A stretch of 9,306 nt of DNA from Actinomycetota bacterium (GCA_013695115.1 JACDBD010000072.1:1-9306); one strand, 5' to 3'. Shown: positions 1 to 6,687, numbered from the stretch's first letter. The notes: generated by a model from the letters alone, not told the origin. Translations and numbers: made by a program.

Positions 1-443
1 GCGGCACGAAGACGAACGTGATTCCCGACAAGTGCGAACTCCAGGTCGACATCCGGACGCTGCCCGACCAGACCGCGGCCGAGGTCGACGCCATGCTCCG
101 AGACGCGCTGGGCGACCTCGCCGACAATGTTCACATCGAGAGCAACGACGACCCGCCCACCGCGTCACCGACCGACACGCCGCTGTGGGAGTGCCTCGAG
201 CGGGTGTCGGGCAAGCTGGTCAAGGACTCGGCGCTGGTGCCGTTCATGATGGTGGGCGGCACCGACAACCGCTACTTCCGCCGCGCCGGGTCGGTCGGGT
301 ACGGCTTCGGCCTGTTCAGCAAGCGCATCGGGTTCGAGGACTACGCCACCATGTTCCACGGCAACGACGAGCGCGTCGACCAGGAATCGCTGACGATGAC
401 GACGCAGCTCTGGGAAGCCGTCGCCCACGACCTCCTGGGGTAA
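1..443 (+). CDS. M20-family metallopeptidase, C-terminal part (5' end outside window)
   Basis: The frame is open from the left edge (first full codon at base 3) to a TAA at 441-443, giving about 146 residues with no start in the window. The visible part begins GTKTNVIPDKCELQVDIRTLP, the typical strand of the M20 dimerisation (lid) domain. It then returns to the catalytic domain, with VGGTDNRYFRRAG and the motif MFHGNDERV, whose histidine is the usual last metal ligand of M20 di-zinc hydrolases (ArgE/DapE/CPG2/ACY1 superfamily). Such enzymes hydrolyse amide bonds of peptides or N-acyl amino acids in the cytoplasm; the substrate cannot be told from this part. An internal ATG at 75 or GTG at 18 would miss conserved sequence, so neither is the real start. 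The gene ends 6 bases before the stop codon of the convergent PAC2 gene. Confidence 0.9.
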   Translation, partial: GTKTNVIPDKCELQVDIRTLPDQTAAEVDAMLRDALGDLADNVHIESNDDPPTASPTDTPLWECLERVSGKLVKDSALVPFMMVGGTDNRYFRRAGSVGYGFGLFSKRIGFEDYATMFHGNDERVDQESLTMTTQLWEAVAHDLLG

Positions 444-449
444 CGCGAC

Positions 450-1331
450 CTACGAGTCGTCGGGCTGGTCGCGGAGGAAGCGCTCGAGCTCGGCTGCCAA
501 TGCGTCGCCCGAGGGGATCTGGCTCTCATCGACGACCTGGAGCTCGGCTTCCTCGGCCTGCTCCTCCAGCTTGCGGACGTAGGCGCTGACCTCCTCGTCG
601 CCGGCGACGACTTCGTCGACCCGGTCGCGCCAGGCGGCGGCGAGCTCGCCGAGTTCCTCGAGCTCGAGCGGCACGCCCACCAGCTGACCGAAGCGTTCGA
701 GCAATGCCCGTGTCGCCACCGGGTTCGGGGGCGCGGCGACGTAATGCGGCACCGGGGCCCACAGCGACGCCGACGCCACTCCCCGCTCCCGGCAGGTGTC
801 GTGGAGCACGCCCACGATCCCGGTCGGGCCCTCGTAGCGCGAACGCGTGAGCCCGAGGCGCTCGATGAGCTCAGAATCGGTGGCCGCCCCGGTGATGGTC
901 GTCGGTCGGGTGTGGGGCACGTCAGCCAGGAGCGCCCCGAGCGTCACCACCATCTCGCATCCCGTCTCGGCCGCAACCGTCAGCACCGCCCCGCAGAACG
1001 ACTTCCACCGGTAGCTGGGCTCGACGCCCCGCAGCACCACGAGGTCACGGTCGGCGGATTCGATGCGGGCGGCGAAACACTCGTTGGCGGGCCACTTGAT
1101 CGTGCGGGTGATGCCGTCGGCCATCTCGACCTCGGGCCGGCGGGTCTGGAAGTCGAAGTGCTCCTCGGGGTCGATCCAGGCGAACCGGGCCCCGCCGTAG
1201 CGCTGGCTCAGCCAGGTAGCGGCGTCGGAGGCGGCGTCGCCGGCGTCGTTCCAGCCCTCGAACCCGGCGACGAGCACCGGCCGCCGCAGCATCGGTCGGT
1301 CGTCCCACACGAGCCCGTCGCGTTCAGCCAC
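450..1331 (-). CDS. PAC2 (proteasome assembly chaperone 2-like) family protein
   Basis: With a GTG start at 1331 this is 293 residues, the usual length for actinobacterial PAC2-family proteins. The N-terminus carries the family hallmark LRRPVLVAGFEGWNDAGDAAS (residues about 15-35). It is followed by alternating strands and helices, with VVTLGALLADVPHTRPT near 128-144 and WAPVPHYVAAPPNP near 191-204. The last 70 residues are acidic and helical, probably a coiled coil, and include VRKLEEQAEEAELQVVDES. No signal peptide or membrane segment is seen. The family is related to eukaryotic and archaeal proteasome assembly factors, but its role in actinobacteria is not settled. ATG at 1292 is an alternative start; I prefer GTG 1331 because residues before the hallmark look coding. 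No Shine-Dalgarno is visible, but a TACACT hexamer ends 6 bases upstream. It lies 26 bases after the SCO6745-family gene, so it is probably last in that operon. Confidence 0.88.
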   Translation of the reverse strand: MAERDGLVWDDRPMLRRPVLVAGFEGWNDAGDAASDAATWLSQRYGGARFAWIDPEEHFDFQTRRPEVEMADGITRTIKWPANECFAARIESADRDLVVLRGVEPSYRWKSFCGAVLTVAAETGCEMVVTLGALLADVPHTRPTTITGAATDSELIERLGLTRSRYEGPTGIVGVLHDTCRERGVASASLWAPVPHYVAAPPNPVATRALLERFGQLVGVPLELEELGELAAAWRDRVDEVVAGDEEVSAYVRKLEEQAEEAELQVVDESQIPSGDALAAELERFLRDQPDDS

Positions 1332-1337
1332 ACGCGC

Positions 1338-1343
1338 AGTGTA
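1338..1343 (-). promoter_or_regulatory. Possible internal -10 element before the PAC2 gene
   Basis: On the minus strand TACACT, a good TANNNT hexamer, ends 6 bases before the GTG at 1331. It would allow a separate leaderless PAC2 transcript inside the operon. No clear -35 box is present, so this is tentative. Confidence 0.25.
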
Positions 1344-1357
1344 CGACCGCGTGCGCG

Positions 1358-2206
1358 CTACCCCTTGGTGCCTCGGAGCTGGCTGAAGTCGACGGGATAG
1401 CCGCCGTTGGCGACGATCGCCTTCGACCACGGCTCGACCAGGCCGAACAGTTCGTCGGCACGATCGCCGAGGCGGTCGACGATCTCGCGCTCGGCCCGGT
1501 CGGTCTGGAGCTCGATCTCCTTCCGCAGCGCCTTGCCTTCGGGCGTGAGCGCCCCATCCTGCAACAGGCCGCGCTCCTCGAGCCGCTCGACGGCGGCGTC
1601 GACCTCCTCCTCGTTCCAGCCCCGGGTGTACACGTAGCTGCGCGGAGGAATGCCCCACGCCAGCTCGGTCAGGACGGTGATCTCGGTCGAGTCGACGTGC
1701 CCGACCCAGGCGGCGATGTGCCCGTCACCGCGGTGTTCCCGCACCAGGTCGGCGGCGTGCCAGAGGTTGCCCCACGCCGACTCCGGTCGCGGCAGCACCG
1801 ACAAGCCGGAGTACAGCATCCGGCCCGACGGGTCGACGCCGTCGGTCATCTCGTAGAGCAGCTTCGTCGCGTGCGCCACCTTGTCGGTGGGATCGCCCAG
1901 TAACCGCTGAAGCTGGGCCTCGGCGCCGGCGAGCCGCGCCGCCAGCATCGGCTCGGGGTCGGTCTTCGACCATCCCCCGGTGACCGCGTCCTTCACGACC
2001 TCGGGCTTGAACGCGGCGAACGCGGCGCAGATCACGCTCCACGGCGCCTTGCCCAGGCACGCGCCCCGGCTGCAGAAGTAGCCCTCGAAGTAGTTGAGGC
2101 CCAGCTCCTTGTAGCCCTCGGTCGCCTCGGGCGCGAAGTACACGCCGGCCGCGATCGGCTCCAGGTGATCGCGCAGCCGCCGGGCGGTCGCGTGCAGATC
2201 GGTCAT
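1358..2206 (-). CDS. SCO6745-family protein (winged-helix-like C-terminus)
   Basis: The ATG at 2206 opens a 282-residue protein that resembles the actinobacterial SCO6745 family (HTH_67 type; I recall no firm function). The N-terminal half has the family-like stretch GYKELGLNYFEGYFCSRGAC (31-50), followed by PWSVICAAFAAFKPEVV (55-71). Residues about 175-225 (ITVLTELAWGIPPRSY, then EEEVDAAVERLEERGLL) read like a winged-helix unit of MarR type, with TPEGKALRKEIE as the wing and following helix. It could bind DNA or a small ligand; neither is shown here. The reading frame stays open far upstream through the CoA-transferase gene, but that extension has no protein-like character. The chosen start overlaps the CoA-transferase stop as ATGA, and GGGAG at 2215-2219 sits 8 bases upstream as a ribosome binding site. 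Translational coupling to the CoA-transferase is likely. Confidence 0.85.
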   Translation of the reverse strand: MTDLHATARRLRDHLEPIAAGVYFAPEATEGYKELGLNYFEGYFCSRGACLGKAPWSVICAAFAAFKPEVVKDAVTGGWSKTDPEPMLAARLAGAEAQLQRLLGDPTDKVAHATKLLYEMTDGVDPSGRMLYSGLSVLPRPESAWGNLWHAADLVREHRGDGHIAAWVGHVDSTEITVLTELAWGIPPRSYVYTRGWNEEEVDAAVERLEERGLLQDGALTPEGKALRKEIELQTDRAEREIVDRLGDRADELFGLVEPWSKAIVANGGYPVDFSQLRGTKG

Positions 2207-3405
2207 GCCAGTGCTCCCATCTCGCGCAGGCGCGCGATCTCCGCGGGCTCGACGCCCACTTCCTTCAAGACTTCGTCGGTGTGCTCGCCGGTCGCGGGCG
2301 CGGCCTTCCGGACCAGGTGGGGCCGGTCGTCGAACTGCGCCGGGCTGCCGGGGAGACGGGCCCGGTCGTGCGACGGATGCGCCGCGAGGTAGCCGTTGGC
2401 GAGCACCTGCGGGTCCTCCAACACCTCGGCCGGCGAGGCGATCACCGACCAGATGGTGTCCTCGGCCGCCAGTCCGCCCCGCACGTCCGCCAGCGTCATC
2501 GCCCCGATGCGCTCGCTGATGAGTTGGTGCAACTCCTCGCGGTGCTCGGCCCGCGCCGCCGTGCCGACGAAGCGGGGATCGTCGACGAGTTGCGCGAGCC
2601 CGAGCGCCCGGCACGCCGGCGCCCAGTGGCGGGCGTCGTCGAGCATGTTGAGCATCACCCAGCGGCCGTCGGCGGTCCGGTACGAGCCGATCAGTGGGTT
2701 CGACAGCGGCCGGGCCGCGTCCATGGTCGGCGGCGCCTCGCCGAGCACCGACGTCGCGGTCAGGTCGGGCGCGAGTGTCCAGGTGGCGGCGGCGAGCAGC
2801 GACACATCGACGACCATCCCCTTGCCGGTGCGCTCGCGTTGATACAGCGCCGCGGCCACGCCGCCGGCGAGGTAGGCACCACCGGGACCGTCGCCCATCG
2901 CGCCTCGCTGCATGATCAGCGGGCCCTTGGCCGGGCTCAACATGTGGGCGATCCCGCCCCGGCACCAGTACGACACCGCGTCGAAGCCGCCCTGGTCGGC
3001 GTCGGGGCCCTGCTGGCCCTGGCCGTGCCCCTTGGCGTAGATCAGCCGGGGGTTCACCGCCCAGACGTCGTCGGGCTCGACCCGCAGCTTCGCCCGGGCC
3101 GACGGCAGGAAGTTGGTGATCATCACATCGGCCCAGGTGACCAGCCGGTCGAAGACGGTCCGGCCGTCATCGGTGCGCAGATCGATCGAGACGCCCCGCT
3201 TGTTCCGGTTGTACAACTCCCACAGGTGGTTGAAGTCGCCGGTGTCGGGCACAAAGCCCGCCGCCTGCACCGCCCGCAGCGGGTCGCCAGTCGCCCGCTC
3301 GACCTTCACGACGTCGGCACCCCAGTCGGCGAGCACCGCCCCGCACGCGGGGACGAAGCCGTACTCGGCCAGCTCCAGGACCTTCACTCCGTCGAGCACG
3401 TTCAT
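2203..3405 (-). CDS. Family III (CaiB/BaiF) CoA-transferase
   Basis: This is a complete 400-residue protein, the standard length for family III CoA-transferases, which move CoA between a CoA thioester and a free carboxylic acid through a covalent aspartyl intermediate. The N-terminal Rossmann-like segment LDGVKVLELAEYGFVPACGA is canonical, followed by VLADWGADVVKVE and LYNRNKRGVSIDL (64-76). The catalytic aspartate is D172 in GAMGDGPGGAYLAGGVAAAL (168-187). RERTGKGMVVDVSLL (190-204) and a GRWVMLN strand (247-253) complete the pattern. The family covers formyl-, carnitine-, bile-acid-, mesaconyl- and aryl-CoA enzymes plus alpha-methylacyl-CoA racemases; the acyl substrate cannot be read from the sequence. 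It is first of a three-gene minus-strand operon and overlaps the next gene by ATGA. No Shine-Dalgarno is seen before the ATG, which fits a leaderless or weakly initiated mRNA. Confidence 0.95.
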   Translation of the reverse strand: MNVLDGVKVLELAEYGFVPACGAVLADWGADVVKVERATGDPLRAVQAAGFVPDTGDFNHLWELYNRNKRGVSIDLRTDDGRTVFDRLVTWADVMITNFLPSARAKLRVEPDDVWAVNPRLIYAKGHGQGQQGPDADQGGFDAVSYWCRGGIAHMLSPAKGPLIMQRGAMGDGPGGAYLAGGVAAALYQRERTGKGMVVDVSLLAAATWTLAPDLTATSVLGEAPPTMDAARPLSNPLIGSYRTADGRWVMLNMLDDARHWAPACRALGLAQLVDDPRFVGTAARAEHREELHQLISERIGAMTLADVRGGLAAEDTIWSVIASPAEVLEDPQVLANGYLAAHPSHDRARLPGSPAQFDDRPHLVRKAAPATGEHTDEVLKEVGVEPAEIARLREMGALA

Positions 3406-3411
3406 GGCGAC

Positions 3412-3417
3412 AGTCTG
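3412..3417 (-). promoter_or_regulatory. Possible -10 element for the CoA-transferase operon
   Basis: On the minus strand CAGACT ends exactly 6 bases before the ATG at 3405. The match to TANNNT is partial (A2 and T6), and no good -35 box lies upstream. It is listed because the same spacing recurs before two other starts and this gene lacks a Shine-Dalgarno. Confidence 0.2.
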
Positions 3418-3461
3418 GCGCGCGGCTCGAAATCGCGCCGGTGCGCGTCGCCGCGGTCTGC

Positions 3462-3467
3462 GACACT
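3462..3467 (+). promoter_or_regulatory. Possible -10 element for the ABC exporter operon
   Basis: GACACT ends 6 bases before the ATG at 3474, a distance that would place transcription start at or next to the start codon. A -35 box is not recognisable and no Shine-Dalgarno precedes the ATG. It is divergent from the CoA-transferase element in the same 68-base gap (3406-3473). Confidence 0.25.
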
Positions 3468-3473
3468 CACTCC

Positions 3474-4217
3474 ATGCCGTCCGCGCCCGACGTCCTGCGC
3501 GCCCGCGGCCTGGTGAAGAAGTACAAGCGGATCCAGGCCGTCGACGGCCTCGACCTCACGGTCGGGGCCGGTGAGCGCGTCGCGCTCCTCGGGCCCAACG
3601 GCGCGGGGAAGACGACCACTCTGCTCATGCTGCTCGGGGTGGTCAGCCCCGACGCGGGCTCGGTGGAGATCAAGGGCCACCACCTCCCGCGCCACCGCAG
3701 CGAGGCCGCCGCCCACGTCGGCTTCGCCGCCGGCTACCTCCCGCTGCCGGAGCGGCTCCGGGTGGGCGAGTTCCTGCGGCTCTTCGGCCAGCTCTACGGC
3801 CTGTCCGATCCCAAGCCCGCGGTCGAGCTCGGCCTCAACCGGTTCGGCGTCGCCCATCTCGCCGACGCCATGGGCAACGAGCTGTCGTCAGGTCAGCGCA
3901 CACTGATCGGGATCGTGAAGGCGACGATGCACCGACCGAGCCTGCTCGTGCTCGACGAGCCGACGGCCTCGCTCGACCCCGACGTCGCCCTGCGGGTTCG
4001 CACCGGGCTCAACCGCCTCTGCGCCGACGAGGGCACCGCCCTGCTCGTAACCAGCCACAACATGATCGAGGTCGAGCGGATGTGCGAGCGGGTGGTGTTC
4101 ATCTCGTCCGGCCGCGTCGTCGCCGACGGGCGCCCGGCCGAGGTCGCGGCCCGGTTCGGGCGCGACGACCTCGAGGGCGTGTTCCTGCATCTCGCCGAGG
4201 AACGGGAGGGGGCATGA
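3474..4217 (+). CDS. ABC transporter ATP-binding protein (ABC-2 exporter type)
   Basis: This 247-residue cytoplasmic ATPase powers the membrane protein encoded next to it. Walker A is GPNGAGKTT (40-48), the signature is ELSSGQRTL (136-144), Walker B is LLVLDEPTASLDP (157-169) with catalytic E162, and the switch histidine is H195 in LLVTSHNM. The region normally holding the Q-loop glutamine reads GYLPLPERLRVGEFL (87-101), so leucine replaces glutamine. I recall similar glutamine-less LP-x-RL-x-V segments in a subset of ABC-2 exporters, so this is probably subfamily character and not damage. The ATG at 3474 is preferred because the protein then begins just before the LRARGLVKKY strand; a GTG at 3441 would add 11 residues of unlikely sequence. 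The stop overlaps the permease start as ATGA. The cargo is unknown: drug, lipid or glycan export are all possible. Confidence 0.93.
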   Translation: MPSAPDVLRARGLVKKYKRIQAVDGLDLTVGAGERVALLGPNGAGKTTTLLMLLGVVSPDAGSVEIKGHHLPRHRSEAAAHVGFAAGYLPLPERLRVGEFLRLFGQLYGLSDPKPAVELGLNRFGVAHLADAMGNELSSGQRTLIGIVKATMHRPSLLVLDEPTASLDPDVALRVRTGLNRLCADEGTALLVTSHNMIEVERMCERVVFISSGRVVADGRPAEVAARFGRDDLEGVFLHLAEEREGA

Positions 4218-5041
4218 GCACCACTCCGGTGCCCGTAACCACAACCACGGCATCTCCCTGGCTGCGCATCCGGGCCGTCGCCCGCCGCCACGCCTACGTG
4301 CTCCAGCGCGCTCCCCAGCGCTGGTTCGATGTGGTCGTCTGGCCGGTGGTCGACGCGGTGCTCTTCGGCGCGATCGGCGTCTACTTCTCCCGCCAGTCGG
4401 GCGTGGGCGACCGCGGCGTCGGGTTCCTGCTCGCCGGCATCCTCCTCTTCCACGTGGTGTTCCAGGCCGAGGTCAGCCTGGCCACCGGCTTCATGGAGGA
4501 GACCTGGTCGCGCAACCTCCTGAACCTGCTGGTCACGCCGCTGCGCGAGGTCGAGTACGTCGCCGGCGTCGTGCTGTTCGGGCTGGCGAAGCTGGCGTTC
4601 AGCATCACCGTCGTGAGCACGGTCGCGTTCGGCCTGTTCGCGTTCAACGTCTCCGACATCGGCCTCGCCCTGATCCCGATCATCGCGATCCTGCTCGTGG
4701 TCGGCTGGGCCGTCGGGCTGATCGTGATCGGGCTCATCCTGCGGGTCGGGCAGGGCGCCGAGATCCTCGCCTGGGGACTGCTGGCGATGCTGATGCCGCT
4801 GTCGGGGATCTTCTACCCGGTCAGCGCGCTGCCCGGGATCCTCCAGCCGATCGGCAAGGTGCTGCCGCTCACGCACCTGTTCGACGCCGCCCGCAGCGTG
4901 CTCGACGGCGACGGGCTGCCCTGGGACGAGCTCGGCATCGCCGCCGCCGGCAGCGTCGTGCTCGCGATCGCCGCCGCCTGGTTCGTCGTGCGGATGCTGG
5001 CGACGTTCCGCAGCCGCGGCTACATCAGCCGCCACATGTGA
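4214..5041 (+). CDS. ABC-2 type transporter permease
   Basis: This is a 275-residue integral membrane protein of the ABC-2 exporter fold. A short cytoplasmic N-terminus (1-38, basic RIRAVARRHAYVLQRAPQRW) leads to about six membrane segments near residues 40-58, 68-90, 116-142, 149-177, 183-205 and 243-263. The stretch EETWSRNLLNLLVTPL (95-110) corresponds to the coupling region seen in ABC-2 permeases of the drug/polysaccharide exporter class. LSGIFYPVSALP (196-207) followed by LPLTHLFDAAR (217-227) is the usual C-terminal family signature. The start is fixed by the ATGA overlap with the ATPase stop and by GGAGG at 4205-4209. Two half-size subunits probably pair with two copies of the ATPase. 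The gene ends 19 bases before the stop of the convergent phosphotransferase gene. The substrate is not predictable from sequence. Confidence 0.93.
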   Translation: MSTTPVPVTTTTASPWLRIRAVARRHAYVLQRAPQRWFDVVVWPVVDAVLFGAIGVYFSRQSGVGDRGVGFLLAGILLFHVVFQAEVSLATGFMEETWSRNLLNLLVTPLREVEYVAGVVLFGLAKLAFSITVVSTVAFGLFAFNVSDIGLALIPIIAILLVVGWAVGLIVIGLILRVGQGAEILAWGLLAMLMPLSGIFYPVSALPGILQPIGKVLPLTHLFDAARSVLDGDGLPWDELGIAAAGSVVLAIAAAWFVVRMLATFRSRGYISRHM

Positions 5042-5060
5042 TTTCTCGAGAATGGGGGGA

Positions 5061-6125
5061 TCAGCCGCGCAGCGCGGGGATCGACGACGCGTTGGCGATG
5101 GCGAGGGCGCCGTCGCAGAGCTGGGCGACCATCTCGCCCATGTGGTCGAAGCCCTCACCCAGGGTCTTGCCCATCCGGTAGCGGGCAGCGATGCCTTCCA
5201 CGATGATGGCGAGCTTGTAGCCGGCGAGCACGACGTACCAGTCGAGCTCGTCGACCCGCCGCCCGCTGCGCTCGGCGTAGAGATCGACGACCTCGTCCTT
5301 GGAGAGGAAGCCGGCGTCGGCGCTGATCCCGTCGCCGGTGGCGATGATCTGGGCCTCGTTCTGGGCCCAGTAGACGAGGAAGAGCCCGACGTCGGCGAGC
5401 GGGTCGCCCAGCGTCGCCATCTCCCAGTCGAGCACCGCGACGACCCGGGTCGGGTCTTCGGGCGCGAGCATCGTGTTGTCGAGGCGGTAGTCGCCGTGGA
5501 CGATCGTGGGGGACCCCGACTCGGGCAGGGCGGCGCGCAGACGACGAGCCAGTTCGTCGATGGCGGGCAGCTCGCCCGCCTTCGACCGTTCCCACTGCTC
5601 CCCCCACCGCCGCACCTGGCGCTCGAGGAACCCCTCGGGATGCCCGAAGTCGCCGAGCCCGACGGCTTCGTAGTCGACCGCGTGGATGCGGGAGAGCACG
5701 TCGATGAGCTCTCGGGAGCACGCCGCCGCCTCCTCCTTGCTGAGCCGGGCGATCTCCTCGGCGGTGCGCGGGATCTGGCCCTCGACCCGTTCCATCACGT
5801 AGAAGGGCGCGCCGTTGACCGCGTCGTCGTCGCAGAACGCGTACGTCCGAGGCACGGGGACGTCGGTGTCGGCGAGCGCGCTCAGCACCTTGTACTCGCG
5901 GCTCATGTCGTGGGCGGTGGGGAGCACGTGGCCGAGCGGCGGACGGCGCAGGACCCAGTCGCGTTCCCCGTCGGTGATCACGTATGTGAGGTTGGACTTG
6001 CCGCCGGCGATGAGCTCGGCCGTCAGCGGCCGGTCTGGCGACGCGCCCTCGACATGCTTCGCGAAGAACGGCTGGAGGCGTTCGAGATCGACGCCCTCAG
6101 GAGCAGCGACGGAGGGGTCGGGCAT
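5061..6125 (-). CDS. APH-fold phosphotransferase, ACAD10/ACAD11 N-domain type
   Basis: This is a 354-residue protein of the aminoglycoside phosphotransferase/choline kinase fold, close in style to the kinase domain of ACAD10/ACAD11. The nucleotide-binding part has AGGKSNLTYVI (40-50), WVLRRPP (57-63) and REYKVLSAL (76-84). The catalytic loop is VHGDYRLDNTML (209-220) with base D212 and N217, and the Mg-binding motif is VLDWEMATLGDP (231-242) with D233. The C-terminal helices include WYVVLAGYKLAIIVEGI (296-312). Relatives such as LvaA of Pseudomonas phosphorylate 4-hydroxyacyl-CoA for further degradation, so acyl-CoA metabolism is more likely here than antibiotic resistance; this is inference. 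No acyl-CoA dehydrogenase gene is adjacent within the window. The ATG at 6125 fits the family start. TAGTCT at 6135-6140 (minus strand) lies 9 bases upstream. whiB is 87 bases upstream on the same strand. Confidence 0.92.
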   Translation of the reverse strand: MPDPSVAAPEGVDLERLQPFFAKHVEGASPDRPLTAELIAGGKSNLTYVITDGERDWVLRRPPLGHVLPTAHDMSREYKVLSALADTDVPVPRTYAFCDDDAVNGAPFYVMERVEGQIPRTAEEIARLSKEEAAACSRELIDVLSRIHAVDYEAVGLGDFGHPEGFLERQVRRWGEQWERSKAGELPAIDELARRLRAALPESGSPTIVHGDYRLDNTMLAPEDPTRVVAVLDWEMATLGDPLADVGLFLVYWAQNEAQIIATGDGISADAGFLSKDEVVDLYAERSGRRVDELDWYVVLAGYKLAIIVEGIAARYRMGKTLGEGFDHMGEMVAQLCDGALAIANASSIPALRG

Positions 6126-6134
6126 GCGCCGGCG

Positions 6135-6140
6135 AGACTA
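6135..6140 (-). promoter_or_regulatory. Possible -10 element for the phosphotransferase gene
   Basis: On the minus strand TAGTCT fits TANNNT and ends 9 bases before the ATG at 6125. It is flanked by inverted arms CGCCGG and CCGGCG separated by 8 bases. No well-spaced -35 box was found; a TTGGCA lies 24 bases upstream, which is too far. Confidence 0.25.
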
Positions 6141-6212
6141 CCGGCGAAGCGCGCCTCGAAGGCTTGCCAACCGCGGGCTTGCAGCCAGGATTGTGCGGGC
6201 GCGACCAGGGAG

Positions 6213-6560
6213 TCAGGCGACTCGGTGCGTGCGCGGGGCGACGGGCTGGCCGTCACCCTTCGGGTAGCGGGCCACCCGGCCCACGGGCATGTCGACGCGG
6301 TAGCCGGCGGCGGCGCGCTCTTCCTCCGACTCGCCGCCCCAGAAGCCGTACTCGCGGTTCTCGCGCGCCCAGTCCCGACACTCGAGCAGCACCGGGCACT
6401 CCCGGCAGATGGCACGGGCCCGGTTCTCTCGGCCCACCCGGGCCTCGGGGCGCTCGCCCGCGGGCGCGAAGAAGAGGTCGGTCTGACCGGTGCACACCGC
6501 GTCGGCGGTCCACGCCAGCGGCCCGGTGAACACGAGGTTGGAGATGGTTTCGACAGCCAT
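6213..6560 (-). CDS. WhiB-family iron-sulfur transcriptional regulator
   Basis: This is a 115-residue Wbl protein. The four cluster-binding cysteines are C23, C52, C55 and C61 (C-x28-C-x2-C-x5-C), the arrangement that ligates a [4Fe-4S] cluster sensitive to oxygen and nitric oxide. The family beta-turn is present as GFWGGES (72-78). Wbl proteins act in the cytoplasm, usually by binding sigma factor region 4 and DNA; they are restricted to actinobacteria and some of their phages. The usual strongly basic tail after GGxS is weak here (EEERAAAGYRVDMPVGRVARYPKG and on), with scattered arginines and no RGRP-like AT-hook. The ATG at 6558-6560 is supported by AAAGG five bases upstream. The gene is divergent from the LysR-type gene across 154 bases. 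I cannot assign it to WhiB1-WhiB7. Confidence 0.95.
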   Translation of the reverse strand: MAVETISNLVFTGPLAWTADAVCTGQTDLFFAPAGERPEARVGRENRARAICRECPVLLECRDWARENREYGFWGGESEEERAAAGYRVDMPVGRVARYPKGDGQPVAPRTHRVA

Positions 6561-6644
6561 TGGAGCCTTTGCTTGTCAGAAGAACTCGGGGGACCGGTGG
6601 GGGGAACCGGCCCCGCCGAGTCGTCGTGCTCTCCATGTTGGTCC

Positions 6645-6674
6645 CTGACCGGGAATCTGTCCAACGGTTAGAAT
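6645..6674 (+). promoter_or_regulatory. Candidate sigma70-type promoter of the LysR gene
   Basis: CTGACC (6645-6650, four of six matches to TTGACA) and TAGAAT (6669-6674, five of six matches to TATAAT) are separated by 18 bases. Transcription would start near 6681, leaving a leader of about 34 bases containing the ribosome binding site GGAGGGG (6701-6707), 7 bases before the GTG start. Confidence 0.5.
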
Positions 6675-6687
6675 TGATCGAATCAAT
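6673..6687. promoter_or_regulatory. Perfect dyad of T-N11-A form, likely LysR-type operator
   Basis: ATTGATCGAATCAAT consists of perfect inverted arms ATTGAT/ATCAAT around CGA, and contains T-N11-A with dyad symmetry, the recognition form used by LysR-type regulators. It overlaps the end of the proposed -10 box and the expected transcription start of the LysR gene. This position fits negative autoregulation. It lies 113 bases upstream of the whiB start, so it could also influence that divergent gene. Confidence 0.5.

Noticed and set aside
2207..2965. Upstream extension of the SCO6745-family frame
   Set aside because: It lies in another frame of the CoA-transferase and is an Arg/Gly/Ala-rich shadow; ATG 2206 has a ribosome binding site and family-like start.
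2281..3516. Long plus-strand open frame opposite the CoA-transferase
   Set aside because: It is antisense to an unambiguous family III CoA-transferase and shows no recognisable domain.
5043..5052. Palindrome TTCTCGAGAA in the 19-base gap between convergent permease and phosphotransferase genes
   Set aside because: It is too short to form a stable hairpin and is followed by a G-run instead of a T-run; chance is a sufficient explanation.
5065..5077. Inverted repeat CCGCGC-A-GCGCGG just inside the phosphotransferase 3' end
   Set aside because: It could help terminate exporter transcription, but the stem is short, coding, and such GC palindromes are common at this composition.
3893..5158. Long minus-strand open frame opposite the ABC exporter genes
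   Set aside because: The translation is dominated by Asp, Glu, Arg, His and Gln, typical of an antisense shadow of GC-rich coding DNA; the plus strand has clear ABC transporter motifs.
5052..6671. Long plus-strand open frame (539 codons) opposite the phosphotransferase and whiB genes
   Set aside because: It is antisense to two well-supported genes, its translation is low-complexity and family-free, and long antisense frames are expected at this GC content.
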